The notes beneath the pieces are model-generated. The model had not been told where the DNA came from. It ran no database searches and saw nothing but the letters and a program-made list of their open reading frames with translations. Source: Cyclobacteriaceae bacterium (lineage in GTDB: Bacteria > Bacteroidota > Bacteroidia > Cytophagales > Cyclobacteriaceae). From it: a stretch of DNA of 64,000 bases. A program made the translations under genes and the position numbers. This document shows, piece by piece, positions 16,734 through 25,688 of the stretch; position 1 is the first letter of the stretch; every line of letters starts with the position of its first letter. Where the stretch lies: contig JAKLJG010000007.1 of the NCBI GenBank assembly GCA_023151255.1, positions 1 through 64,000 of the forward strand, written 5' to 3'.

Positions 16734-17486
16734 TTAAACGAGATAGAAAAATGTAAACACAAATACCCAAACCAAGTCAACGAAGTGCCAGTACAATCCA
16801 ACCTTCTCTACCATTTCATAATGGCCGCGCCTGTCGTACACTCCGGTTACCGTGTTGTAAAATACCAGAAAATTTAGCAACACCCCGCTAAACACGTGGA
16901 AGCCGTGAAAGCCAGTGATAAAGAAGAAGAATGCCGCAAAATCAGGAGGTCCATATTGATTCATGCGCAGGTTGGCGCCAAAGAATGTCGTACCCTCGGC
17001 AACCGCACTACCGGTATGCGTTCCGTGAATGAAGTGTGTCCACTCCCACGCCTGGCAGCTTAAAAAGGTAAGCCCACCGATAATGGTCCAGAGCATCCAT
17101 TTTTCAACCGCGCGCCTGTCCATACGGTGCCCGGCCTCCACGGCAAGTACCATGGTAACCGAGCTCATAATCAGGATGAACGTCATCAATCCCACAAATA
17201 CCAGCGGGGCATTAACATTGTGAAAGAAGGGGATTGAGGCAAAAACCTTCTCAGGAATAGGCCAGTAAGCCTGCGAGAATTTAAAGGCCTCAACAGCACC
17301 TTCGTAGGCATGGTGCGATGAGCGGACAAGACCGTAGGTAATCAGTAAAGCAGAAAACGTAAAGGCATCCGAGAGCAGGAAAAACCACATCATCAGTTTG
17401 CCGTAGCTGGCGTTCATCGGTGAAACTCCGCCATCCCAAACACTCTTGCCGGGTGCCGGTACCGTTACGGTTGAAGGATTTGCCAT
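16734..17486 (-). CDS. Cytochrome c oxidase subunit III
   Basis: 250 residues, seven predicted helices. Subunit III features include the WEWTHFI segment with its conserved Glu, FFFITGFHGFHVFSG and YWHFVDLVWVFVFTFFYLV at the C-terminus. Subunit III stabilises subunit I and its proton uptake. This is the longer of two adjacent paralogues, 22 nt from the shorter one; the pair is normal for Bacteroidota oxidases. The N-terminal 20 residues are a hydrophilic, Pro/Val-rich extension. Confidence 0.92.
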   Translation of the reverse strand: MANPSTVTVPAPGKSVWDGGVSPMNASYGKLMMWFFLLSDAFTFSALLITYGLVRSSHHAYEGAVEAFKFSQAYWPIPEKVFASIPFFHNVNAPLVFVGLMTFILIMSSVTMVLAVEAGHRMDRRAVEKWMLWTIIGGLTFLSCQAWEWTHFIHGTHTGSAVAEGTTFFGANLRMNQYGPPDFAAFFFFITGFHGFHVFSGVLLNFLVFYNTVTGVYDRRGHYEMVEKVGLYWHFVDLVWVFVFTFFYLV

Positions 17487-17508
17487 GAGGTAAAAATAAG
17501 GTTTCGGT

Positions 17509-18102
17509 TTAAGGATTAAGTTTAAGAAATACGAACAAATATAGCCAAAGAATACCCAAAAAATGCCAGTAGGTGCTGCACATTTCTAATCGGGTAAGAT
17601 TTTTTGAGTGTACTTTAAAATTAAAGGAATCGGCCAGCACTACCCCCAGAAAAACCAGTCCGCTTACCAGGTGCAGGCCATGCACAGCGGTAAGCACGTA
17701 TATAAACGAATGGGAAACATTACTGCCCGAAAAATACTGGTTGAGCTTAATCATTTCGTCATAAGCCACCAATTGGCCCGCCAGAAAACCGATGCCCAGC
17801 ACCATGGTAAGCCCGATACCCAGCTTAACCAGTTTCAGGTTATCGTGTCGGGCGGCCCGGTAAGCCACTATCAGTGATATACTGCTGGCTAAAATAATGG
17901 CCGTATTGATTGCCATTTGTTGTGGCATGATGATTTCTGCCCAACCGGTATCGGCCCGTTTAACCAGGTATGCGCTGGTCCACGCACCGAACAGCATTAA
18001 CACACTAACCATAAACAGCCACAATGCAAACTTTTTGGGGTTCATGGAAAGCGGCTGCTTTGCCTCTTCAACAATTTTCAACTCTTTAATATGCGTATCC
18101 AT
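17509..18102 (-). CDS. Cytochrome c oxidase subunit III, short paralogue
   Basis: 197 residues, five predicted helices, with the subunit III motifs FIYVLTAVHGLHLVSGLVFL and TYWHFLGILWLYLFVFL. It is missing the first two helices of classical seven-helix subunit III. It lies between heme O synthase and the longer subunit III. Together with the longer copy it probably occupies one or two sites in the ACIII-oxidase supercomplex; which copy does what is not readable from sequence. Confidence 0.9.
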   Translation of the reverse strand: MDTHIKELKIVEEAKQPLSMNPKKFALWLFMVSVLMLFGAWTSAYLVKRADTGWAEIIMPQQMAINTAIILASSISLIVAYRAARHDNLKLVKLGIGLTMVLGIGFLAGQLVAYDEMIKLNQYFSGSNVSHSFIYVLTAVHGLHLVSGLVFLGVVLADSFNFKVHSKNLTRLEMCSTYWHFLGILWLYLFVFLKLNP

Positions 18103-18145
18103 TGCCTTATCCTTTAACTCCTTATCTTCTTATTTATTTCCCCCG

Positions 18146-19042
18146 TTATACTTTATCCAATAAATAGGCTACCTGAACAATCGGTAAATACAAAAACGAT
18201 CCAAACATAATGCGTCTGGCGCTTTGCCGGCTTCCGTCCTTCATTAAGGAAAAAGTCTGGGCCAGGAACAACACGCCACACACCGTGGCTACAATAGCTG
18301 AATCAATACCGGTAATGCCAAACCTTGCAGGCAGCAAGCCGAGCGGAAGCAAAAAAAGTGTATAAATCATAATCTGGATAGCCGTATTCAAATCTTTACT
18401 GCCGCCAAAAGGAAGTAGTTTGAATCCTGCTTTTTTGTAATCCTCATCGGCCAGCCAGGCAATGGCCCAGAAATGCGGAAACTGCCAGATGAACTGAATG
18501 CCGAAAATAATCAGTGCTTCATGCGAAATAGTGCCGGTGGCTGCGGTCCATCCCAACAGCGGAGGGAGTGCACCCGGAATGGCTCCTACAAAAACAGCTA
18601 TTGAACCCACCCGCTTCAGCGGAGTGTACACAAAGCTGTACAGGATCATCGACAGAAATGACAGCAGTGTAGTGAGGAGGTTTGTAAAAACAAACAGGAT
18701 AGAAATACTTATCACAAAACTCAAGACTGCCAATATCGTTGCTTCCATAACACTAACCCTGTGGGTTGGCAACGGCCGGTTCATGGTGCGGGTCATCAGT
18801 TTGTCGTAATCACGCTCGAGGATCATGTTAATTGCGATGGATGATCCGCTTAGAAGAAATCCACCGATGAAAACCATCAGCAGTTTTACCCAATCAATAA
18901 CCGGTGAGGCCAGCATAAAACCGAATGCACATGAAAAAGCCACCAGGAGGGATAGCCTGAATTTTAGTAACTCCCAATACGCGTGTGCCTTGGCCAGTAT
19001 CCAAGTTATCCCGGTAATATTTTGAAGGGGTTGGACAATCAT
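18146..19042 (-). CDS. ctaB: Protoheme IX farnesyltransferase (heme O synthase)
   Basis: 298 residues, UbiA-type prenyltransferase with eight or nine helices. The first Asp-rich motif is NMILERDYDKLMTRTMNRP, and the second catalytic loop is ADEDYKKAGFKLLP. It attaches a farnesyl group to heme b to give heme O, the precursor of heme A for the oxidase encoded alongside. The first four bases of its start overlap the ctaA stop, so the two heme A enzymes are coupled. Confidence 0.95.
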   Translation of the reverse strand: MIVQPLQNITGITWILAKAHAYWELLKFRLSLLVAFSCAFGFMLASPVIDWVKLLMVFIGGFLLSGSSIAINMILERDYDKLMTRTMNRPLPTHRVSVMEATILAVLSFVISISILFVFTNLLTTLLSFLSMILYSFVYTPLKRVGSIAVFVGAIPGALPPLLGWTAATGTISHEALIIFGIQFIWQFPHFWAIAWLADEDYKKAGFKLLPFGGSKDLNTAIQIMIYTLFLLPLGLLPARFGITGIDSAIVATVCGVLFLAQTFSLMKDGSRQSARRIMFGSFLYLPIVQVAYLLDKV

Positions 19043-20061
19043 GCTGTTAAGGTTAACACTACACTTCTACGTTTGTTTATCCATAGCAACAACTGGAACT
19101 GCAATCCAAAACTCAGGGTTGCCAGTAACAAATGTACGGGCTGAAGAACAGCCGGCACAGAAAACCAAGCCATTCCGGCACCGCTCAAAAATGTTCCCAA
19201 AATTAGCAGGAATACCGTAGCCGTAAAACCTTTCAGCGACTCATATTGGCGTGATTTGAATAGAAAAACAGCGCTGACAATCAATACAATCCACGAAAAC
19301 GACCGATGGATAATGAAGTCAAAACCAAGTTGAGAAACCCAAAGGCTGCGGTCAGCCACGGCAGTTGCTACCCGATCGAGGGCTTCACGAACCTGGGTGC
19401 CGAAGATAATCTGCACCAATAACAACGCCATTGAAGCGATGAGCCATACGGTAAGACCTTGTGGGTAACTTACAGGCTTTGAATCCTGGGCTAATGAGCC
19501 AAGGTAAATGAGTAGGCACACAATAAGTAGTGCCAGCAGCATATGAAGTGTAATCGTCCAGGGGGTAAGATTCGTTGAAACAACAACAGAACCAATCCAG
19601 CCCTGAAATACTACTAGTAAAAGCGTTATCATTGAAAGAACCGGAATGATTTTCTTCTTTTTACCGAATTTCAGCGAAGCTGCCGTAACAGCTATAATCA
19701 ACAGACCAATCGTTACGCCAACAAGCCGGTTTACGTACTCAATCCAGGTTTTTATCGGGTTAAAGTCGGCTTCTTCTTTTATTGACTCATCTGCCAGAAT
19801 TGCTTCAGCGGTATCAGTAAAGCCAAGCGTACTGAGGTACTTTGCAAAGCGCTTATTCTTCTGATCGCGGTAATCCGAATAAATCTGTTTGTAGTCCGGG
19901 GGCAATTCACCGACCGAAGTTGGTGGCACCCAACTTCCGAAACATTTGGGCCAGTCGGGGCAGCCCATTCCCGAGCCCGTGCTTCGTACAATACCGCCAA
20001 CGAGAATCAAAAAATAAACGGCAATAAGAGTACTAAAAACAAGCTTACGAAATGCGTGCAT
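19039..20061 (-). CDS. ctaA: Heme A synthase (COX15/CtaA)
   Basis: 340 residues, eight helices. N-terminal GGIVRSTGSGMGCPDWPKCFGSWVPP is the COX15 signature with its paired Cys; conserved heme-binding His residues follow in TLHMLLALL, IHRSFSWIV and QPVHLLLATLSF. It oxidises heme O to heme A. It follows coxI after a 74-base gap containing a long hairpin, and overlaps ctaB by 4 bases. ATG at 20061 sits just before the first helix. Confidence 0.95.
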   Translation of the reverse strand: MHAFRKLVFSTLIAVYFLILVGGIVRSTGSGMGCPDWPKCFGSWVPPTSVGELPPDYKQIYSDYRDQKNKRFAKYLSTLGFTDTAEAILADESIKEEADFNPIKTWIEYVNRLVGVTIGLLIIAVTAASLKFGKKKKIIPVLSMITLLLVVFQGWIGSVVVSTNLTPWTITLHMLLALLIVCLLIYLGSLAQDSKPVSYPQGLTVWLIASMALLLVQIIFGTQVREALDRVATAVADRSLWVSQLGFDFIIHRSFSWIVLIVSAVFLFKSRQYESLKGFTATVFLLILGTFLSGAGMAWFSVPAVLQPVHLLLATLSFGLQFQLLLWINKRRSVVLTLTA

Positions 20062-20078
20062 GTGCTGTTTAAAAGATA

Positions 20079-20123
20079 ACGGTCAATGTTCTTAAATCAG
20101 TACTGACTAAGAATATTGACCGT
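20079..20123 (-). other. Long imperfect hairpin between oxidase subunit I and heme A synthase
   Basis: ACGGTCAAT-g-TTCTTA pairs with TAAGAA-t-ATTGACCGT: 15 paired bases with one mismatch, around a 13-nt loop that itself contains the palindrome TCAGTACTGA. On the transcribed minus strand it is followed by TATCTTTT. It may be a weak terminator or attenuator, or an mRNA processing or stability element that sets the ratio of structural to heme-assembly genes. Confidence 0.6.
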
Positions 20124-20135
20124 ATATGAAAATTT

Positions 20136-22007
20136 TTAATGCTTTCCTTCTACCACAATTGTGCCATGGCCATTTCCTTCCAACTTAATCAATTCATTTT
20201 CATGCGGAAGGTTCGACTCTGGTGTTTCGGAGAACGGAATAGTCTGTGGTATGAAATCTTCCTTTGAACCGGGTTTACTGTAGTCGTAAGGCCAGCGATA
20301 AACAGCAGGAATTTCACCCGGCCAGTTACCATGCTTGGGGAAGCGCGGAGTTGTCCACTCCAGTGTGGTAGCATTCCATGGATTGGCAGGTGCCAGGCGG
20401 CCGCGGAAAATACTATAGAAGAAGTTGAAGAGGAAAATAAACTGGGCAGCCAGCGTAAGTATTGCGGCCACGCTTACCAGCGTATTCAAATCCGAAAACG
20501 TTTCGAAGTTGGTGAACGAATAATACCTGCGTGGAAAACCGGCAATACCAATATAGTGCATTGGGAAGAACACCAGGTAAACGCCTATAAATGTTACCCA
20601 GAAATGGATATACCCAAGCCGATCGTCCATCATCCGGCCGAACATTTTCGGGAACCAGTGATAGATGCCTGCAAGCATACCAAAAAACGATGCACTACCC
20701 ATTACCAGGTGGAAGTGCGCCACTACAAAATATGTATCATGCAACTGGATATCAACAGCCGAATTGCCCAGGAAAATTCCGGTGATACCTCCTGTTAAGA
20801 AGAAGGACACCAGGCCAATGGAGAACAACATGGCCGGGGTAAACCGCAGGTTACCCTTCCACAGCGTGGTAACATAATTAAATATTTTCACTGCCGATGG
20901 TACAGCAATGATTAGCGTAAGCAGCATAAAGATGGACCCAAGAAAGGGGTTCATGCCGGTTACAAACATGTGGTGTGCCCAAACAATAAACGACAGGATA
21001 GCAATAAACAACATTGAACCTATCATGGCTTTATAGCCGAAAATAGGTTTGCGCGAATTGGTGGCAATAATCTCAGAGGTTATGCCTAAGGCAGGCAATA
21101 ACACAATATACACTTCGGGGTGGCCGAGGAACCAGAACAAATGCTGGAACAGAATCGGGCTGCCACCCATATTCGGCAGGGCCTCCCCTCCTATATAAAT
21201 GTCGGACAGGAAGAAACTGGTACCCAGGCTGCGATCAAAAATCAACAGCAGAGCCGCAGCAAATAATACCGGGAAAGACAACAACCCGATGATAGCCGTG
21301 AAAAAGAAGGCCCAAATGGTTAGCGGCAACCGGGTAAACGACATGCCCCGTGTACGCATGTTGATAACGGTAGTGATGTAGTTAATACCACCAAGCAACG
21401 TACTAACAATGAACAGCGCCATGGATACCAGCCAGAGTGTCATACCAAGGCCTGAGCCCTGAATAGCCTGCGGCAGCGCACTTAACGGAGGATAGATGGT
21501 CCAGCCGCCACCGGCAGGGCCAGTGCTGATAAACAGGGAGATGAACATGATAACGCTTGACAGGAAAAAGAACCAGTACGAGAGCATGTTCATAAATCCG
21601 GAGGCCATGTCGCGGGCACCGATTTGAAGGGGAATGAGGAAGTTCGAGAAGGTACCACTTAATCCGGCCGTTAGTACAAAAAACACCATGATGGTGCCGT
21701 GCATGGTTACCAATGCGAGGTAAAATTCAGGGTCCAACTTTCCTTCCGGTGTAATCCAGCCGCCCAACACGGGCTTTAGCCAGTCCAGGTTCATATCCGG
21801 GAAACCAAGCTGTAACCGGAATATGACTGAAAGCGTCCCTCCCAGCAACGCCCAAAAAATGCCGGTTATTAAAAACTGCTTGGCAATAATTTTATGATCT
21901 TGGCTGAAGATATAATTCGTCCAGAAATTGCCTTCATGATGCTCATGATCATCGCCATGTGCATCGTGGTGAACAGCTTCGTGTGTGTGAATATGTGTTG
22001 TTGCCAT
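20136..22007 (-). CDS. ctaD: Cytochrome c oxidase subunit I
   Basis: 623 residues, about twelve helices. It is a type A heme-copper oxidase: WFLGHPEVYIVLLPALG carries the cross-linked His-Tyr and the Glu of the D-channel, VWAHHMFVTGM the CuB histidines, and VVAHFHLVMGSASF the heme a/a3 histidines. It reduces oxygen and pumps protons. The first 27 residues are unusually His-rich (HIHTHEAVHHDAHGDDHEHH), with no counterpart in classical enzymes; a metal-binding role is speculation. It lies 14 nt after subunit II. Confidence 0.97.
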   Translation of the reverse strand: MATTHIHTHEAVHHDAHGDDHEHHEGNFWTNYIFSQDHKIIAKQFLITGIFWALLGGTLSVIFRLQLGFPDMNLDWLKPVLGGWITPEGKLDPEFYLALVTMHGTIMVFFVLTAGLSGTFSNFLIPLQIGARDMASGFMNMLSYWFFFLSSVIMFISLFISTGPAGGGWTIYPPLSALPQAIQGSGLGMTLWLVSMALFIVSTLLGGINYITTVINMRTRGMSFTRLPLTIWAFFFTAIIGLLSFPVLFAAALLLIFDRSLGTSFFLSDIYIGGEALPNMGGSPILFQHLFWFLGHPEVYIVLLPALGITSEIIATNSRKPIFGYKAMIGSMLFIAILSFIVWAHHMFVTGMNPFLGSIFMLLTLIIAVPSAVKIFNYVTTLWKGNLRFTPAMLFSIGLVSFFLTGGITGIFLGNSAVDIQLHDTYFVVAHFHLVMGSASFFGMLAGIYHWFPKMFGRMMDDRLGYIHFWVTFIGVYLVFFPMHYIGIAGFPRRYYSFTNFETFSDLNTLVSVAAILTLAAQFIFLFNFFYSIFRGRLAPANPWNATTLEWTTPRFPKHGNWPGEIPAVYRWPYDYSKPGSKEDFIPQTIPFSETPESNLPHENELIKLEGNGHGTIVVEGKH

Positions 22008-22021
22008 GTTTAAAAAGTCAG

Positions 22022-23110
22022 TTAGTTAGAACCTCCTGCGGAAAACGCAGCTTTACTTTCCATAGATACTTTATCGATCAGCATACCAGCCTTAATCATA
22101 GCCGATTCCCTGAGGTTTGCAGGCACCTTATCCATATAACCCGGGTTTTGTTTGAGCCAGGTTTCCTGCTCCTGCTTCCATTTTTCAAACTCTTCCTGCG
22201 TATCCACTACCACAGGCATGCGCATAGAGAAGTGGCCTTTACCGCAAATCTCGGTGCAGGCAAGTTCATAGTTGAATTCCGGATTGCCGGTTTCTTCACG
22301 CATCTCTTTTGTGGTTTTGGTGGCCACAAACTTAAAGTGCGTAGGCATACCGGGCACGGCATCCATTTTCACACGGAAGTGCGGAAGAAATACACTATGC
22401 AGCACATCTTTTGCACGAATCTTTAATAAAATCTCCTTGCCTTTCGGCAGGTGGAGTTCGAGCGACTTAAAGTCATCAAAACTTTTGTTATCAGTCAAAT
22501 CCAAACCAAACTCATTTCCGAAATTATCAATGAGTTTGTAGTTGACTGCGCCCAACGTATTATCCTTGCCCGGGTAGCGAACCGTCCATGCGAATTGCTG
22601 GGCCACCAGTTCCACTACTTCCGCTTCAGCCGATGCCGGGCTGGTGATATCATTCCAGGCGCGCAACCCGGTAAAAATTAGCACTGCCAACACGATAGCA
22701 GGTATGATTGTCCAGGTGAGTTCCAGATAATGATTGTCCGGGTAAAAGGCTGCCTTACGCCCTTCTTTATATTGATAGGCATACACAAACACAATCATTA
22801 CGATGAAGATGATAACAAATGCAGCCACGGTTATACCCATGGTTATCCAAAATAGCGTATCTGTTACCACACCGTGTTCGGAAGCCACAGGCAGGTTGTA
22901 GGAATCAAAATGGGTGTATGAATACCAGAAAAACGCTCCTAACCCCAACAACATAAACACCACAAACAAGGTGGCATGAATACCGTTATTATCACTTACC
23001 TCATCGGCTTTTTTTCCTTTGGCAATTCCTACCAGGCTGCTGATGCGGAAGATCAGGTAAAGGATGGCAAGTGCCAGAATTACGCCAACAACAATTATCA
23101 GACTCATCAT
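22022..23110 (-). CDS. ctaC: Cytochrome c oxidase subunit II
   Basis: 362 residues. The CuA site is complete: His in VLHSVFLPHF and the cluster CTEICGKGHFSM (Cys-x3-Cys, His, Met). It accepts electrons for the binuclear centre. The N-terminus is longer than usual, with two extra hydrophobic segments before the normal pair of subunit II helices. There is no fused cytochrome c domain, so electrons must come from a separate cytochrome or directly from alternative complex III (ActA/ActE). It starts 12 nt after actF. An ATG at 23107 is an equally good start. Confidence 0.95.
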   Translation of the reverse strand: MMSLIIVVGVILALAILYLIFRISSLVGIAKGKKADEVSDNNGIHATLFVVFMLLGLGAFFWYSYTHFDSYNLPVASEHGVVTDTLFWITMGITVAAFVIIFIVMIVFVYAYQYKEGRKAAFYPDNHYLELTWTIIPAIVLAVLIFTGLRAWNDITSPASAEAEVVELVAQQFAWTVRYPGKDNTLGAVNYKLIDNFGNEFGLDLTDNKSFDDFKSLELHLPKGKEILLKIRAKDVLHSVFLPHFRVKMDAVPGMPTHFKFVATKTTKEMREETGNPEFNYELACTEICGKGHFSMRMPVVVDTQEEFEKWKQEQETWLKQNPGYMDKVPANLRESAMIKAGMLIDKVSMESKAAFSAGGSN

Positions 23111-23122
23111 ACTGCGTTCATT

Positions 23123-24481
23123 TTAAATATGGTGATGAAGACTTTCTTCCAACATGGGATGATTCTTTCCGAACAGCGGCATTTTCGATAAACTGCTCAG
23201 CGTTATCCATAAAAAGGCAGCCAGGAAAATCAACGCCAGACCGATTTCCAGCAAACCAAGTCCACCCTGTTCTTTCATCACACCCGGGGTAACCATGTTG
23301 TAGAAATCAAACCAATGACCAACAATAACAATGGGTGCAACGACTTTTAACATTGACATATGCCGTTTAGCATCTCTTGTCATTAACAACAAAAACGGCA
23401 ACAGAAAGTTTAAAATCAGGTTTGCAAAAAATATCCAGCTATACGGGCTGGTCGTCATGCGTTCAATAAAGTACACGGTTTCTTCAGGAATATGGGCGTA
23501 ATAAATGAGCAGGAACTGACCAAACCAGATGTAGGTCCAGAAAACGGAAAATGCAAAAATAAATTTACCTAAATCGTGAAGGTGGTTGGCATTAACAATT
23601 TTCAAGTATCCGGCTTCTTTCAGGTAAACAACAATCAGCGTAATAAGTGCCAAGCCCGTTACCCACCAACTGGCAAACACATACCAGCCAAACATGGTGC
23701 TAAACCAGTGTGTGTCAATGCTCATCACCCAGTCCCAGGCAGCCACCGAAGAACTTACCGCAAAAAACACCAGGAACCAGGCGGATATGCTGCGGTTTTT
23801 TGTCCAGTAGGTTGTACCTCCGTTAATGTCTTCAGCCATCATGTTTTTCTTAATCATGATAAAGAACCAATACCACATACCGAAAAAGATGACCATCCGA
23901 GCCAGGAAGAAAACAGGCAACCCTCCGGCCTCGCCCGGCCAGAAAAAATAGGGAGCCTTGCCGGCTATGATTTCATCGAAGGTAGCCGGATTGGCTTCAT
24001 CATACAGGTAGCTGTGTGTCCAGTGGAAAATGTCATGATGGGTAGCAAACCAGAGAACAAGCGTTAACACACCTGCAATGGGCAACCAGTGACCCATGGC
24101 TAACGGAATGCGCTTGACCCCGGCTGACCAGCCGGCTTGCGCAGCATACTGAATGCACACAAAGAACAATCCGATGATACCCAGGCCCACAAAATAAACA
24201 TTGTTCATCCATAACGAGGTGTACAGGCGCTTGAGCCAGGGAGCTGTCTCATGGTGTTCGGCATGTCCTTCGCCTGATGCCTCAGGGGTCAGACTTGCTA
24301 CCAACTGATCTGTTTGAACAGCTGAATGCCCCCCGTTGTGTTGTTCGTCATGCCCGCCCGACATGGCAGCCCATAAGCCGATGACGAGCAGCAACACGCC
24401 TGCTGCCATTACGATAAGCAACTGCTTTTTTGCTCCGGGCTGAAAGGTGTATCGCTCTTCAGTTATAATTGTATGACCCAT
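23123..24481 (-). CDS. actF: Alternative complex III subunit ActF
   Basis: 452 residues with about ten helices. It is the second NrfD-like membrane subunit of alternative complex III, the quinol:cytochrome c oxidoreductase that replaces the bc1 complex. Signature segments include HDIFHWTHSYLYDE and WDWVMSIDTHWFSTMFG. The first periplasmic loop is His-rich (GGHDEQHNGGHS). It lies between actE and oxidase subunit II in the order typical of Bacteroidota. Confidence 0.92.
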   Translation of the reverse strand: MGHTIITEERYTFQPGAKKQLLIVMAAGVLLLVIGLWAAMSGGHDEQHNGGHSAVQTDQLVASLTPEASGEGHAEHHETAPWLKRLYTSLWMNNVYFVGLGIIGLFFVCIQYAAQAGWSAGVKRIPLAMGHWLPIAGVLTLVLWFATHHDIFHWTHSYLYDEANPATFDEIIAGKAPYFFWPGEAGGLPVFFLARMVIFFGMWYWFFIMIKKNMMAEDINGGTTYWTKNRSISAWFLVFFAVSSSVAAWDWVMSIDTHWFSTMFGWYVFASWWVTGLALITLIVVYLKEAGYLKIVNANHLHDLGKFIFAFSVFWTYIWFGQFLLIYYAHIPEETVYFIERMTTSPYSWIFFANLILNFLLPFLLLMTRDAKRHMSMLKVVAPIVIVGHWFDFYNMVTPGVMKEQGGLGLLEIGLALIFLAAFLWITLSSLSKMPLFGKNHPMLEESLHHHI

Positions 24482-24500
24482 TTTCTACCAATTTCAAAGT

Positions 24501-25154
24501 TTACTTTTGCAATGCTTTAACGTACCGGGCAATCTTCCACCGATCTTCCGGGCTAATCTGCGAGCCGTGGGGCATCATCAGGCCTTTGCCCATGGTAATC
24601 ACATGAAAAATATGACCTTCGGTAATGTTTTTGTAGGCATCCCCTTTCAGGTTGGCTACACCGGCATAAAGGCCACGCTCAACACCATCCACTACCGCAC
24701 CGGTTGCTACTTTACCATCGGCTTCACCTTTTGCACCGTGGCAATGGTCGCAATAAATTTCATAGAGCACCTTGCCATCGGCCAGTATGGCCTTTTCATC
24801 ACCGGTTAAAGGGCTTGGCATTTTTGCGGCCATTTCCAGACTATCTTTCGGAATATGATAAGGCATGTAGTTGCGGCTTACGGTATGCGGAGCCGGCAGG
24901 CGCATGTTCATGCGATGCGGATTGAATTTATTGGAATTGAAAAATTCGGCATGGCCATCATCATAATCAATCGATGTAAGCCAGCGACCGGCATCTTCAT
25001 CGGTAATCTGGCTGTAGGGTTCATAAGCCACCGAGTGATACATGTTGGGTGCATACTCCAACCCGGGATTATCGCCTCCGGCCTTGCAGCCAACCAGCAG
25101 GATGGCGGTGGTTACTGCCAGTGCCGTGTTGCGTAAAGTTTTCAGGTTCGTCAT
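24501..25154 (-). CDS. actE: Alternative complex III subunit ActE, monoheme cytochrome c lipoprotein
   Basis: 217 residues from ATG 25154, one base after the actD stop; the ORF-track start at 25175 would overlap actD by 20 bases. A signal peptide ends in the lipobox LLVGC, so it is lipid-anchored on the periplasmic face. One heme site is present, CDHCHG, with the distal Met probably in MGKGLMMPHG. It passes electrons from the complex to the oxidase. The short N-terminal stretch after the lipobox is hydrophilic and docks on the other subunits in known structures. Confidence 0.92.
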   Translation of the reverse strand: MTNLKTLRNTALAVTTAILLVGCKAGGDNPGLEYAPNMYHSVAYEPYSQITDEDAGRWLTSIDYDDGHAEFFNSNKFNPHRMNMRLPAPHTVSRNYMPYHIPKDSLEMAAKMPSPLTGDEKAILADGKVLYEIYCDHCHGAKGEADGKVATGAVVDGVERGLYAGVANLKGDAYKNITEGHIFHVITMGKGLMMPHGSQISPEDRWKIARYVKALQK

Positions 25155-25155
25155 A

Positions 25156-25686
25156 TTACTCAAAACTCTTTTCATTTACTTCGGATGCTCCGCTTTCTTT
25201 TAAAATACGCTTCACTTCGTCCTTACTCTTCGATGCGTTTACCGCCAGGTCAACAGCCATTACGTGCTTATCATCCGTACTGCGGATGTCAAACTGGCGC
25301 GGCCACTTGTACGGCTTCATGTCGCTTACAATCATAAAAGTACCAACCATACCCAGTGCCGAGAGCAGCACGGTCAATTCAAAGGTTACCGGAATGAAAG
25401 GCGGCAGGGAAGCAAAGTTTTTACCCCCGATAATCATGGGCCAGTCGTAACCAAGCATCCATATTTGCATAACCAGCGCCAGGATGGTTCCGGTCATACC
25501 AAACAGGAACGCGGCAATTGGCAGGCGTGTGCGCTTATAGCCCAGTGCCTCATCTATACCATGCACAGGAAAAGGCGAGTAAACCTCTTGGATCTTTACA
25601 CCGCTGGAACGCACTTTTCTTATGGCATCCAGCAGCACGTCCTCGTCATCGTAAATTCCAACTACAAAATGTTTATCGGCATCCAT
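25156..25686 (-). CDS. actD: Alternative complex III subunit ActD (DUF3341)
   Basis: 176 residues. A soluble N-terminal domain (GIYDDEDVLLDAIRKVRSSG, then EVYSPFPVHG) is followed by two helices (LPIAAFLFGMTGTILALVMQIW and FIPVTFELTVLLSALGMVGTFM). This is the DUF3341/ActD layout. It is a structural subunit with no cofactor. It starts 2 nt after the actC stop and abuts actE. Confidence 0.93.
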   Translation of the reverse strand: MDADKHFVVGIYDDEDVLLDAIRKVRSSGVKIQEVYSPFPVHGIDEALGYKRTRLPIAAFLFGMTGTILALVMQIWMLGYDWPMIIGGKNFASLPPFIPVTFELTVLLSALGMVGTFMIVSDMKPYKWPRQFDIRSTDDKHVMAVDLAVNASKSKDEVKRILKESGASEVNEKSFE

Positions 25687-25688
25687 GG

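Noticed and set aside
20331-20798. 155-residue plus-strand ORF antisense to coxI
   Set aside because: It overlaps the conserved heme-binding region of coxI and has no domain of its own.
23576-24067. 163-residue plus-strand ORF antisense to actF
   Set aside because: The sequence is low-information and opposite a well-supported ACIII subunit.
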